From positions 1-64,000 of the forward strand of contig NZ_BHVV01000008.1 in the NCBI RefSeq assembly GCF_003865015.1: DNA of 64,000 bases, written 5' to 3'. Of this stretch, positions 13,062-21,476 are shown in pieces. This stretch comes from Sulfurisoma sediminicola (lineage in GTDB: Bacteria; Pseudomonadota; Gammaproteobacteria; Burkholderiales; Rhodocyclaceae). The notes beneath the pieces were generated by a model. The model saw only the letters and a program-made list of their open reading frames with translations, was not told where the DNA came from and searched no databases. The number at the start of each line of letters is the position of its first letter. Position 1 is the first letter of the stretch. The position numbers and the translations under genes were made by a program.

Positions 13062-15248
13062 TCAGTACTTGACCCGGGCGTAGTAGGTCTGCTCGGCGGC
13101 CGCCAGCGCCTCGCGCAGCGTATGGATGCCCATGTCGGCGAGCAGCGGCACCATCTTGAGGAAGACCTCGCCGGTGACGAAGGCGTCTCCCAGCGCGGTG
13201 TGGCGGCCGATGACGTTGATGCCGAGGCGCTCGGCGATGGCCTCGAGCCTGTGCGATTCCTGGTTGGGATGGATCACCGCCGACAGCAGCAGGGTGTCGA
13301 GCACCGGCTGGTCGAAGACGAGGCCGGTGCTCTCCTGCTTGAGTTGGAGGAAGCGCATGTCGAATGCGGCGTTGTGCGCCACCAGCACGGTATCGGCGCA
13401 GAACTCGTGGAACACCGGCAGCACCACGTCGATGGTCGGCTGGCCGCGCACCATGTCTTCGGTGATGCCGTGGATCGGGATGCCTTCGGGCTTGAGCGGC
13501 CGCCGCGGATCGATGATCTGGTCGATCACCTCCTGGCGCAGCAGACGCCCGTTGATCGCGCGCACCGCGCCGATCTGGATGATCTCGTCGCCGGCCGAGG
13601 GTTCGAGGCCGGTCGTTTCGGTGTCGAACACCGAGTAGGCCACCTCGGTCAGCTTGCGATCGAGGTCGATGCGGGTGTCGCTGAAGTTGAACAGGTCGAA
13701 ATCGTAGTATTCGGGGCGGCTCTCGGAGCGGGCGTGCGGCAAGCTCTCGACATGCTGCACCTCGGGCGTATCCGCCACCGGCAAGACCAGGCGAAAGTAG
13801 GCGCGGTGCGCGGCCTTGTCGCGCTGGTACCATATCTCGCCGCCGTGGCGTTCGGCCATATCGCGCAGCGTCAGCGGGCTGACCTCGCCGGCGACGTGCA
13901 TCGGCTCCAGTTCCCAGGTGTAGAGCGTCTCCGACGACACCGGCGTGCCCGACCAGATCAGGTCGATGAAGGCCATCTTGCCCTCGGCCAGCAGGCGGAA
14001 ACGCAACTCGCGGATGTCGTAGTGGTCCTGCAGGCGCGAGGCGAGGAAGGTCATGGCCTGGATCAGGGTAAAGCTGTCGGCGCGTATCCACAGCGCGTCG
14101 TCGAGCGACTCGGACTTGGTGGCGAGCTTGAGGCGATCCTCGATGCGACGCTGGGCGGCGGCGACGACGTCGATGCCGAGCACGTCCTCCAGCGGCCAGC
14201 GCGTCTTCAGCGAGTCGGCGAAGTCGTTCATGGTCTTGCCGAGGCGCTCGCTCATGCGCCGGGTTTCGTCGTCGATGACGCCGAGGAAGCGCTCGCGGAA
14301 GGCCGGCTCCATGTCCGGGCTCTCGATCAGGTTCTCGACGGCGGCACGGATGTTGCCGAGTGCGGCGCGCGAACCGTCGGTGAGCTGCTGCAGCACCTGG
14401 TCGCGCTGCGCCTCGCGCTCGAAGCTCTTGGTGATGTTCTCGATGGTCAGCACGTAACCGGTGATGCGGCAGTCGTCGCCGCCGGCTGCGAGTCCTTCGG
14501 CCTCGGTGCGCAGCACCGGGGCCATCTGCGCCCGCAGCAACTGGCCCGTGCGGGTGGTGGTGATGAAGTGGGCGACGGACTCGGCGCTGCCCTTCTGCAG
14601 CCGCTGGCGGATGTTCTCGAGGGCGTGGGCGACCTGCGCGCGCTCGAGGATGGAGAAGATCGAACGGCCGAGCCCGATCAGCGCACCGCCGCTCATCGAG
14701 GTCGGCCCCTGCGCCAGCGCCACGAACTGCAGGCGGGCGCGATTGTTGTAGAGCAGGATGCGGCCGTCGAGATTGCAGACGACGACGCCCAGCGCCAGTT
14801 CCGACATCAGCGCGGCCAGCCGGTTCTTCTCGGCCTCGACCGAGGCCTTGGCCTCGCCGATCTGGGCCTCGACGTCGCCGAGCAGGGCGTCGCGCTGCTG
14901 CGCCAGATCGTTGGCGGCGCGTGCCAGTTCCTGCACCTCGGGCGGCCCGTCGAGCGTGACGCGGAAGTTGCGATTGGCGCCGAGCATCAGCCGCAACGTC
15001 TCGGCCATCGCCATCAGGCCCTGCACGTACTGCCTGAACAGCGCGCGCAGCAATTGCAGGCCGAGGATCAGCGCGACGATGGTGATGAGGCCGCCGATCG
15101 GCAGCCAGCGGTCCATGGCGGCGAGAAAGCCGGCGCGCTCGTCGGCGCCGAGGTCGGCCCAGAGGACGCCCACGGTCAGCAGGAAAGGCCCGGTCATCAG
15201 CAGGCCGAGCATGACCACGGCGAGGGCGAAGCGCGTCTTGGCGTTCAT
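13062..15248 (-). CDS. Membrane PAS/kinase-like sensor fused to a DnaQ-type 3'-5' exonuclease
   Basis: 728 residues. Two transmembrane helices (about 9-30 and 48-68) precede a HAMP-like and coiled-coil stretch, a PAS-type domain (LGVVVCNLDGRILLYNNRAR, ~175-195) and a degenerate kinase region: the helix where HisKA would carry its His reads DGSRAALGNIRAAVENL and has none. The C-terminus (535-728) is a DEDDh exonuclease: Asp542 and Glu544 in FDTETTGLE, VLVAHNAAFDMRF, and His683/Asp688 in HTALGDA. So it is a membrane-tethered proofreading-type nuclease with an inert sensor-kinase front end. DnaQ/DUF294 pairs beside acetate genes occur in many proteobacteria. The start is 7 bases after the response-regulator stop. 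Confidence 0.87.
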   Translation of the reverse strand: MNAKTRFALAVVMLGLLMTGPFLLTVGVLWADLGADERAGFLAAMDRWLPIGGLITIVALILGLQLLRALFRQYVQGLMAMAETLRLMLGANRNFRVTLDGPPEVQELARAANDLAQQRDALLGDVEAQIGEAKASVEAEKNRLAALMSELALGVVVCNLDGRILLYNNRARLQFVALAQGPTSMSGGALIGLGRSIFSILERAQVAHALENIRQRLQKGSAESVAHFITTTRTGQLLRAQMAPVLRTEAEGLAAGGDDCRITGYVLTIENITKSFEREAQRDQVLQQLTDGSRAALGNIRAAVENLIESPDMEPAFRERFLGVIDDETRRMSERLGKTMNDFADSLKTRWPLEDVLGIDVVAAAQRRIEDRLKLATKSESLDDALWIRADSFTLIQAMTFLASRLQDHYDIRELRFRLLAEGKMAFIDLIWSGTPVSSETLYTWELEPMHVAGEVSPLTLRDMAERHGGEIWYQRDKAAHRAYFRLVLPVADTPEVQHVESLPHARSESRPEYYDFDLFNFSDTRIDLDRKLTEVAYSVFDTETTGLEPSAGDEIIQIGAVRAINGRLLRQEVIDQIIDPRRPLKPEGIPIHGITEDMVRGQPTIDVVLPVFHEFCADTVLVAHNAAFDMRFLQLKQESTGLVFDQPVLDTLLLSAVIHPNQESHRLEAIAERLGINVIGRHTALGDAFVTGEVFLKMVPLLADMGIHTLREALAAAEQTYYARVKY

Positions 15249-15255
15249 GCGGCGA

Positions 15256-15620
15256 TCACCCGAGCAGCGACTTGACCTGCGCGACGAGATCCTTGGTCGA
15301 GAACGGTTTGGTGACGTAGGCGTCGGCGCCGAGGGCGATGCCCTTGGCCACTTCGGTCTCGCGGCCCTTCGCGGTCAGCATGACGATTCTGAGGCCGGCG
15401 CGCGCCGGATCGGCACGCAGGATCTCGCACACCTCGTAGCCCGACTTGTTCGGCATCATCACGTCGAGCAGCACGAGATCCGGGGCGAACGCCGCCACCT
15501 GCGCCAGCGCGGCGTCACCGTCGGCGGCGGTCGCCACCTCGAAGCCCTCGCGCTTCATCATGAACTCGAGCGAGATGACGATGTTCGGCTCGTCATCGAC
15601 GATGAGTATTTTTTGGTCAT
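15256..15620 (-). CDS. Single-domain response regulator, apparent -1 frameshift after the start
   Basis: The receiver domain reads KILIVDDEPNIVISLEFMMK, then phospho-acceptor LLLDVMMPNKSGYE, conserved LTAKGRE and YVTKPFSTKDLVAQV. The natural start is the ATG at 15620, with GGGAGG 5 bases upstream, but the coding frame that gives ILIVDDE is out of phase with it. ATG-ACC is followed by six A (T-run 15609-15614 on the plus strand), whereas seven would give MTKKILIVDDE. The longest uninterrupted frame begins only at the internal ATG at 15561 and would lose the acidic DDE pocket. Either a base is missing in the assembly, or the homopolymer slips during expression, or the gene is damaged. It is probably the partner of the adjacent symporter-kinase. 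Confidence 0.75.
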
Positions 15621-15664
15621 GTTGCCTCCCGATGGGCCGCCTCGAGGGGGCCCGCTTGTTTGCG

Positions 15665-18421
15665 TCAATTATCGCCCGGCGGCAGCGGCAGGGTGAAGAC
15701 GAAATTCGCCCCGCCCGCTTCCGCGTTCTCCAGCCACAGGCTGCCGCCGAAGTATTCGATGATCTGGCGGCTGATCGGCAGCCCCAGGCCGGTACCCTGC
15801 GGCTTGTCGGTCAGCACGTCCTGCCCGCCCTGGCGGAACTTCTCGAATATCACCTCGCGGTCCTCGGGCCGGATGCCCGGGCCGTTGTCGGCCACCGAGA
15901 CGCGTACATCGATCGCCGTGGCGCCGGCGCCGACTTTTACCCTGCCCGTCTCCGCCGGCACGAACTTCACGGCGTTGGACAGCAGGTTGATCATCACCTG
16001 CATCAGCCGGTCGCGATCGGCCAGCACGGTCGGCAGGGGCTCCGCCAGCTCCAGCGTCAGCGCCACGCCCTTGTCCTTGTAGAGCTGGCTCAGCGCCTCG
16101 GCCGCCTCGAGGATGACCTGACCGAGGTCGACCTCGCCGCTGGTCCAGTCGGCGCGGCCGGACTCGAGCTTGGCCAGGTCGAGGATCTGGTTGATCAGGC
16201 GCGACAGCCGCTCGGTCTCGCCGACGATGATGCCGAGGAAGCGCATGCGGTCTTCGACCCCGATGTCCGGATCCTCGTGCAGCATTTCGGAGAAGGCCCG
16301 GATCGAGGTCAGCGGCGTGCGCAGCTCGTGCGTGACTGTCGACATGAAGTCGTCCTTCATGCGGTCGAGTTCGCGCAACTGCTCGTTGGCCGCGCGCAGC
16401 TCGGCGGTGGCGCGCGTCAGCTCCTGCGACTTCTGCTCCAGTTCGACGCTGTAGGCACGCACCTGCGAAGCCTCGTCGAGGATGTTCATCACCTCGTCGA
16501 GGCCGAGCGGCTCCTCCTCGACCACCGAGGCCACCATCACCCGCGCCGAGGCCGAGCCGATGGCGCCGGCCAGTTGGCTCTCGGCGAAATGCACCAGGTC
16601 GGCGTCGGCCGTCATCTCCGCCAACGACGCGCCGCGCGTTCGCGCATGGCGTTCGAAGGCCGCCCGCGCCTTGTCCGGCCCGAGGAAGCGGCCGGCCAGC
16701 GCCAGCAGCTCCATCACCTGCTCGGCGGTACCGCCGGCGGCGATGCGTCCGCGCCAGCTGCTGCCGGCATCCTCGACGCGCAGCGCATCGACGAACAGGC
16801 CGGCCTGGCGCGCCTCGCGCGCGTCGGGCGCCCGCGCCAGCGAGAAGCCGATGTAGGCGCCGATGTTGGCGAGCAGGCTCCACAGCAGGCAGTGGCTGAT
16901 CTCGTCCAGACCCGTCAGGCCGAACAGCTGCTGCGGCCGCAACAGCTCGACGCCGAACAGGCCGACCTTCATGAAATCCGCCGGCAGCCAGCCGGACTTG
17001 GCGAACGAAGGCAGCAGCAGCGTGTAGGTCCAGACGCTGAAGCCAGCCAGCAGCGCGGCGAGGGCGCCGGCGCGCGTCGCCCCCTTCCAGTAGAGGCCGC
17101 CGATCACGGCCGGCGCGAACTGCGCCACGGCGGCGAAGGAGATCAGGCCGATGCTGACCAGCGCGTAGGCCTCGCCGGCCAGCCTGAAATACAGATAGCC
17201 AAGCATGAGAATGACGACGATGGCCCAGCGGCGGATCTCCAGCAACAGGCCGGAGAGGTCGCTTCGCGCCTTCAGCCTCAGCCAGCCCCAGCGCAGCAGT
17301 AACGGCATGACCAGGTCGTTGCAGACCATGGTGGACAGCGCGATGGTCTCGACGATGACCATGCCGGTTGCCGCCGACAGCCCGCCGATATAGGCCAGCA
17401 GCGCCAGCCCCTCGCTCTGGTTGGCCATCGGCAGGGTCAGCACGAAGGTGTCGGCATCCACCCCGCCGCCGACGCCGAAATGCAGCAGGCCGCCCAGCGC
17501 GATGGGCAGCACGAAGAGGTTGATGAGGAAGAGATAGAGGGGGAACAGCCAGACGGCGCGGCGCAGGTGCGCCTCGTTGACGTTTTCCACCACGGCGATC
17601 TGGAACTGGCGCGGCAGCAGCAGCACCGACAGCAGCGAGAGGAAGGTCAGCGCGGCCCAGCTGCCGTAGCCGGCGGCCGTGTCGGCGGTGGTCAGCAGGC
17701 GTTCCAGGTTGGGCAGTTCGCGGGCGCGGGCGAAGATGTCGCCGACGCCGTCGTAGAGCCCGTAGGTGACGAACAGCCCGACCGCGAGGAAGGCGCACAG
17801 CTTGACCACCGACTCGAAGGCGATGGCTGCGACCATGCCCTCGTGGCGTTCGGTGGCGTCGAGGTGGCGCGTGCCGAAGAGGATGGTGAAGGCGGCCATG
17901 ATGATGGCCACGTAGAGCGCGCTGTCCTGCAGCAGCGGCACCGCGGCGGCCCGCGCCGGCATGATGATCTCGGGCGCGGCGGCGAGGATGGTGAAGCTGT
18001 TGGAGACGGCCTTGAGCTGCAGCGCGATGTACGGGATCACGCCGACCACCGCGATCACCGTCACCAGGCCCCCGAGCAGCTGGCTCTTGCCGTAGCGCGA
18101 GGCGACGAAGTCGGCGATGGAAGTGATGCGGTTGGCCTTGACCACGCGGATGATCTTGTGGATGACGAACCAGCCCAACGCCATCATCAGCGTCGGGCCG
18201 AGATAGATCGGCAGGAAGCCGATGCCGGTGGCCGCCGCGCGGCCGACGCTGCCGTAGAAGGTCCAGGTGGTGCAATACACCGCCAGCGACAGTGCATAGA
18301 CCGTCGGGTTGGCGATCAGCGAGCGCCCCTGGTCGGCGCGGCTGTCGGCCACCCAGGCGATGGCGAAGAGGATGCCGAGGTAGGCGAAGGAGGCGAGGAC
18401 GAGAACCCAGCCGGCGAGCAC
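15665..18421 (-). CDS. Sodium:solute symporter-histidine kinase fusion (CrbS/CbrA type)
   Basis: 918 residues from a GTG directly abutting the stop of the preceding small gene. The first ~500 residues are a PutP-like sodium/solute symporter with a dozen or so hydrophobic helices (e.g. YCTTWTFYGSVGRAA near residue 50). Then come a linker, a coiled coil (~620-690), HisKA with His698 in THELRTPL, and HATPase_c with Asn816 in LLSNAVKF, DNGPGI and GTGLGLPI. There is no attached receiver domain. Proteins of this layout (CrbS, CbrA, MxtR) couple substrate transport or sensing to control of acetate and amino-acid use. Placement next to acsA and a response regulator supports an acetate-type sensor. 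The ligand is inferred. Confidence 0.9.
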   Translation of the reverse strand: MLAGWVLVLASFAYLGILFAIAWVADSRADQGRSLIANPTVYALSLAVYCTTWTFYGSVGRAAATGIGFLPIYLGPTLMMALGWFVIHKIIRVVKANRITSIADFVASRYGKSQLLGGLVTVIAVVGVIPYIALQLKAVSNSFTILAAAPEIIMPARAAAVPLLQDSALYVAIIMAAFTILFGTRHLDATERHEGMVAAIAFESVVKLCAFLAVGLFVTYGLYDGVGDIFARARELPNLERLLTTADTAAGYGSWAALTFLSLLSVLLLPRQFQIAVVENVNEAHLRRAVWLFPLYLFLINLFVLPIALGGLLHFGVGGGVDADTFVLTLPMANQSEGLALLAYIGGLSAATGMVIVETIALSTMVCNDLVMPLLLRWGWLRLKARSDLSGLLLEIRRWAIVVILMLGYLYFRLAGEAYALVSIGLISFAAVAQFAPAVIGGLYWKGATRAGALAALLAGFSVWTYTLLLPSFAKSGWLPADFMKVGLFGVELLRPQQLFGLTGLDEISHCLLWSLLANIGAYIGFSLARAPDAREARQAGLFVDALRVEDAGSSWRGRIAAGGTAEQVMELLALAGRFLGPDKARAAFERHARTRGASLAEMTADADLVHFAESQLAGAIGSASARVMVASVVEEEPLGLDEVMNILDEASQVRAYSVELEQKSQELTRATAELRAANEQLRELDRMKDDFMSTVTHELRTPLTSIRAFSEMLHEDPDIGVEDRMRFLGIIVGETERLSRLINQILDLAKLESGRADWTSGEVDLGQVILEAAEALSQLYKDKGVALTLELAEPLPTVLADRDRLMQVMINLLSNAVKFVPAETGRVKVGAGATAIDVRVSVADNGPGIRPEDREVIFEKFRQGGQDVLTDKPQGTGLGLPISRQIIEYFGGSLWLENAEAGGANFVFTLPLPPGDN

Positions 18422-18622
18422 TCAGTCCCTCCGCTTCTCGATAACGAAAGCCATGACCGCGATCAGCGCCAGCCACGCGGCGAAGATCCAGGCGTAGAGC
18501 ACCGGCACGCCGAGCACGCTGGCGGCTCGGTTGAACAGCGCCAATACCGGGTAGTTGAAGAGGACGCAGCCGAGCAGGAACAGGGCAGCGAGGCGCTGCG
18601 CGGTCAGGCGGGATCGGTACAT
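18422..18622 (-). CDS. Small two-helix membrane protein preceding the symporter-kinase
   Basis: 66 residues with two hydrophobic helices (RLAALFLLGCVLFNYPVLALF and VPVLYAWIFAAWLALIAVMAFVI) and a basic tail (EKRRD). Its stop is directly followed by the GTG of the symporter-kinase gene, so the two are translationally coupled. In position and shape it resembles the small CbrX-type ORF upstream of cbrA in pseudomonads and the small subunits of sodium/substrate symporters; similarity is by context rather than clear motif. It is the first gene of the 18.6-9.4 kb operon. Confidence 0.8.
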   Translation of the reverse strand: MYRSRLTAQRLAALFLLGCVLFNYPVLALFNRAASVLGVPVLYAWIFAAWLALIAVMAFVIEKRRD

Positions 18623-18650
18623 CGGCGCACCCCCGTGAAACAGGCTTCAG

Positions 18651-18680
18651 AAAAAAGGGGCGCCGCGGCGCCCCTTTTAT
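18651..18680 (-). terminator. Intrinsic terminator after acsA
   Basis: A 12-bp palindromic stem, AAAAGGGGCGCC (18653-18664) and GGCGCCCCTTTT (18667-18678), with a 2-base loop is followed on the minus strand by a run of six T. It lies 30 bases after the acsA stop and before the small membrane-protein gene, separating acsA from the sensor operon. A-tracts on both sides make it potentially bidirectional. Confidence 0.85.
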
Positions 18681-18709
18681 TGTTTCCTGATACTTTACCC
18701 CACTCCGGA

Positions 18710-20692
18710 TCAGGCGTTCTGCTTGAGCTGATCGAGGATGTGCGGGTTTTCCAGCGTCGACACGTCCTGGGTGATTTCCTCGCCCTTGGCCAGCGCCCGC
18801 AGCAGGCGGCGCATGATCTTGCCGGAACGCGTCTTGGGCAGGTTCTCGCCGAAACGGATGTCCTTGGGCTTGGCGATCGGACCGATTTCCTTGCCCACCC
18901 AATCGCGCAGTTCCTTGGCGATCTTCTTGGCGTCCTCGTCGCTGGGACGCGACTGCTTGAGCACGACGAAGGCGCAGATGGCCTCGCCGGTCAGGTCGTC
19001 GGGACGGCCCACCACGGCGGCTTCCGCCACCAGCGGGTTGGCGACCAGCGCCGACTCGATCTCCATGGTGCCCATGCGGTGGCCGGAGACGTTGAGCACG
19101 TCGTCGATGCGGCCCATGATGGTGAAGTAGCCGGTCTTGGCATCGCGCATGGCGCCGTCGCCGGCGAGATAGAGCTTGCCCTGGAAGTCGGCGGGGAAGT
19201 AGGACTTCTTGAAGCGGTCGGCGTCGCCCCAGATGGTGCGGATCATCGACGGCCAGGGCTTCTTGACGACGAGGAAGCCGCCCTTGCCCCATTCCAACTC
19301 GTGGCCGGTCTCGTCGACGATGGTTGCCTGGATGCCCGGAAAGGGCAGTGTGCAGGAACCCGGCACCAGCGGCGTGACGCCCGGCAGCGGGGTGATCATG
19401 TGGCCGCCCGTCTCGGTCTGCCAGAAGGTGTCGAGGATGGGGCAGCGGCCGCCGCCGACGTTGTTGTAGTACCACATCCAGGCTTCGGGGTTGATCGGCT
19501 CGCCGACCGAACCGAGGATGCGCAGCGACTTGAGGTCGTAGTTACGCGGGTGCGTGGCCGGGTTGCCTTCGTTGGCCTTGATCAGCGAACGGATCGCCGT
19601 CGGCGCGGTGTAGAAGACCGAGACCTTGTGGTCCTGGATCATCTTCCAGAAGCGGCCCGCATCCGGATAGGTCGGAACGGACTCGAAGACGATCTCGGTG
19701 GCGCCGCAGGCGAGCGGGCCGTAGGTGATGTAGGTATGGCCCGTCACCCAGCCGATGTCGGCCGTGCACCAGAAGACGTCGTCGTCCTTGAGGTCGAAGG
19801 TCCACTTGTTGGTGAGGATGGCATGCAGCAGGTAGCCGCCGGAAGAATGCTGGACGCCCTTGGGCTTGCCGGTGGAACCGGAGGTGTAGAGCAGGAACAA
19901 CGGATGCTCGGCGTCGACCCACTCGGGCTCGCAGGTCTCGGACTGGCCGGCGACGATGTCGTGGTACCAGACGTCGCGGCCGGCGACCATGTTGCAGGCA
20001 CCGCCGGTGCGCTTGACCACGAACACGGTCTTGACGTTGTGGCCAACGGCCAGGTTGAGGGCCTCGTCGACGGCGGGTTTCAACGGAATGTTCTTGCCAC
20101 CGCGGCACTGCTCGTCGGCGGTGATGACGGCGACGGCGCCGGCATCGAGAATGCGTTCCTCGAGCGACTTGGCGGAGAAACCGCCGAACACCACCGAGTG
20201 GATGGCGCCGATGCGGGCGCAGGCCTGCATCGCCACCACGCCCTCGACGGACATGGCGAGGTAGATGAGGACGCGGTCGCCCTTCTTGATGCCCTGAGCG
20301 CGCAGCGCGTTGGCGAACTTGGCGGTCCTGGCCAGCAGGTCCTTGTAGGTGACTTTGGTCACCTTGCCGTCGTCGGCCTCGAAAATCAGCGCGACCTTGT
20401 CGCCCTTGCCGGCCTCGACCTGCCGGTCGAGGCAGTTGTAGGAGACGTTGAGGGTGCCGTCAGGGAACCACTTGTAGAAGGGTGCCTCGGATTCGTCGAG
20501 GGACTTGGTGAAGGGCGTCTTCCAGGTCACGTGTTCCCTGGCCAGACGCGCCCAATAACCGGCGTAGTCCTGCTCGGCTTCCTTGCACAGGGCCTCGTAG
20601 GCTGCCATGCCGGAGATCGTGGCCTTCTTGACGGTCTCCTCGGAGGGCGGGAAGACGCGGGTTTCCTGGACCACGGACTCGATCGTAGACAT
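18710..20692 (-). CDS. acsA: Acetyl-coenzyme A synthetase
   Basis: 660 residues. The start is the ATG at 20692, with AGGAGA 8-13 bases upstream; a longer in-frame extension to 20797 lacks a ribosome site. Adenylate-forming motifs are clear: [66 protein letters not shown], and C-terminal [12 protein letters not shown] carrying the lysine normally acetylated to switch the enzyme off. It converts acetate, ATP and CoA to acetyl-CoA in the cytoplasm. It is divergent from the UPF0114 gene and followed by a strong terminator. Neighbouring symporter-kinase and regulator genes suggest acetate-responsive control. Confidence 0.97.
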   Translation of the reverse strand: MSTIESVVQETRVFPPSEETVKKATISGMAAYEALCKEAEQDYAGYWARLAREHVTWKTPFTKSLDESEAPFYKWFPDGTLNVSYNCLDRQVEAGKGDKVALIFEADDGKVTKVTYKDLLARTAKFANALRAQGIKKGDRVLIYLAMSVEGVVAMQACARIGAIHSVVFGGFSAKSLEERILDAGAVAVITADEQCRGGKNIPLKPAVDEALNLAVGHNVKTVFVVKRTGGACNMVAGRDVWYHDIVAGQSETCEPEWVDAEHPLFLLYTSGSTGKPKGVQHSSGGYLLHAILTNKWTFDLKDDDVFWCTADIGWVTGHTYITYGPLACGATEIVFESVPTYPDAGRFWKMIQDHKVSVFYTAPTAIRSLIKANEGNPATHPRNYDLKSLRILGSVGEPINPEAWMWYYNNVGGGRCPILDTFWQTETGGHMITPLPGVTPLVPGSCTLPFPGIQATIVDETGHELEWGKGGFLVVKKPWPSMIRTIWGDADRFKKSYFPADFQGKLYLAGDGAMRDAKTGYFTIMGRIDDVLNVSGHRMGTMEIESALVANPLVAEAAVVGRPDDLTGEAICAFVVLKQSRPSDEDAKKIAKELRDWVGKEIGPIAKPKDIRFGENLPKTRSGKIMRRLLRALAKGEEITQDVSTLENPHILDQLKQNA

Positions 20693-20928
20693 CTGCACTT
20701 CTCCTCTCAGACTTATGTTTTGGACTGGCCGCGACACACCTTCATGCGGCCACGATAACTTTGCCGGCGGGTCTCCACTCCCTTGCTGGCGACTCAATTC
20801 TAGGGCCTCCGCGATTAGATTGTGGATGTCTTACATAGGACTTACGCTGCTGCCGCAATGCAACATCGACGCCATGACCCGATGCTAGAATTTCCCGTTC
20901 TCCGACGATGCGACCCCACGGGATTCCC

Positions 20929-21456
20929 ATGAAGAAACTCACCCACGCCATGGAAGGCTTCATTTTCTGGAGCCGCTGGCTGCAGGCGCCGCTCTACCTC
21001 GGCCTGATCGCGGCACAGGGCGTGTATGTCTACCAGTTCATGCACGAACTGGTGCATCTGATTTCCAAGGCCGGCACCTTGACCGAAGTCGAGGTGATGC
21101 TGATCGTGCTGGGCCTGATCGACGTGGTCATGATCGCCAACCTGCTGATCATGGTCACCATCGGCGGCTACGAGACCTTCGTCTCCAAGCTCGACCTCGA
21201 GGGCGATCCCGACCAGCCCGAGTGGCTCTCCCACGTCAATGCCGGCGTGCTCAAGGTCAAGCTGGCGGTCGCGCTGATCAGCATCTCCTCGATCCACCTG
21301 CTGCGCACCTTCATCAATGCAGCGCAAATGGAAGACCGCGTCGTCGTCATCCAGATCGGCATTCACATGTCCTTCCTGGTCTCGGCCATCGCCATCGCGT
21401 GGACCGACAAGATCATGATGCAATCGCTGGCCGTCAGCAGCCAGACCAAGCACTGA
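20929..21456 (+). CDS. UPF0114/YqhA-family inner-membrane protein
   Basis: 175 residues from the ATG at 20929 (MKKLTHAMEGFIFWSRWLQAPLY). Motifs typical of the TIGR00645/YqhA group are visible: GLIAAQGVYVYQF, IDVVMIANLLIMVTIGGYETFVSKLD and VKLAVALISISSIHLLRTFI. Three or four membrane helices are predicted by eye. Molecular function is unknown for the family. It precedes fumarase by 20 bases and is probably co-transcribed. A weak TAGAAT at 20886-20891 could be a -10 element, without a convincing -35. An ATG at 20908 would add 7 residues. Confidence 0.92.
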   Translation: MKKLTHAMEGFIFWSRWLQAPLYLGLIAAQGVYVYQFMHELVHLISKAGTLTEVEVMLIVLGLIDVVMIANLLIMVTIGGYETFVSKLDLEGDPDQPEWLSHVNAGVLKVKLAVALISISSIHLLRTFINAAQMEDRVVVIQIGIHMSFLVSAIAIAWTDKIMMQSLAVSSQTKH

Positions 21457-21476
21457 ACCCAACCCGGAGCCCCGCC

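Noticed and set aside
12819-15275. An 818-codon plus-strand open frame
   Set aside because: Antisense to the exonuclease fusion and DUF294 genes, both with clear motifs.
17480-20758. A 1092-codon plus-strand open frame across the symporter-kinase and acsA genes
   Set aside because: Spans two real minus-strand genes and the terminator between them; composition (Asp/Gly/Ala/Val/His) is typical of an antisense frame.
20693-20797. Longer AcsA start at 20797
   Set aside because: No ribosome site and extra residues unlike AcsA; the ATG at 20692 has AGGAGA upstream.
20797-20825. TAGAAT as an acsA promoter
   Set aside because: No acceptable -35 at 16-18 bases; acs genes often use activator-dependent promoters that cannot be judged by eye.
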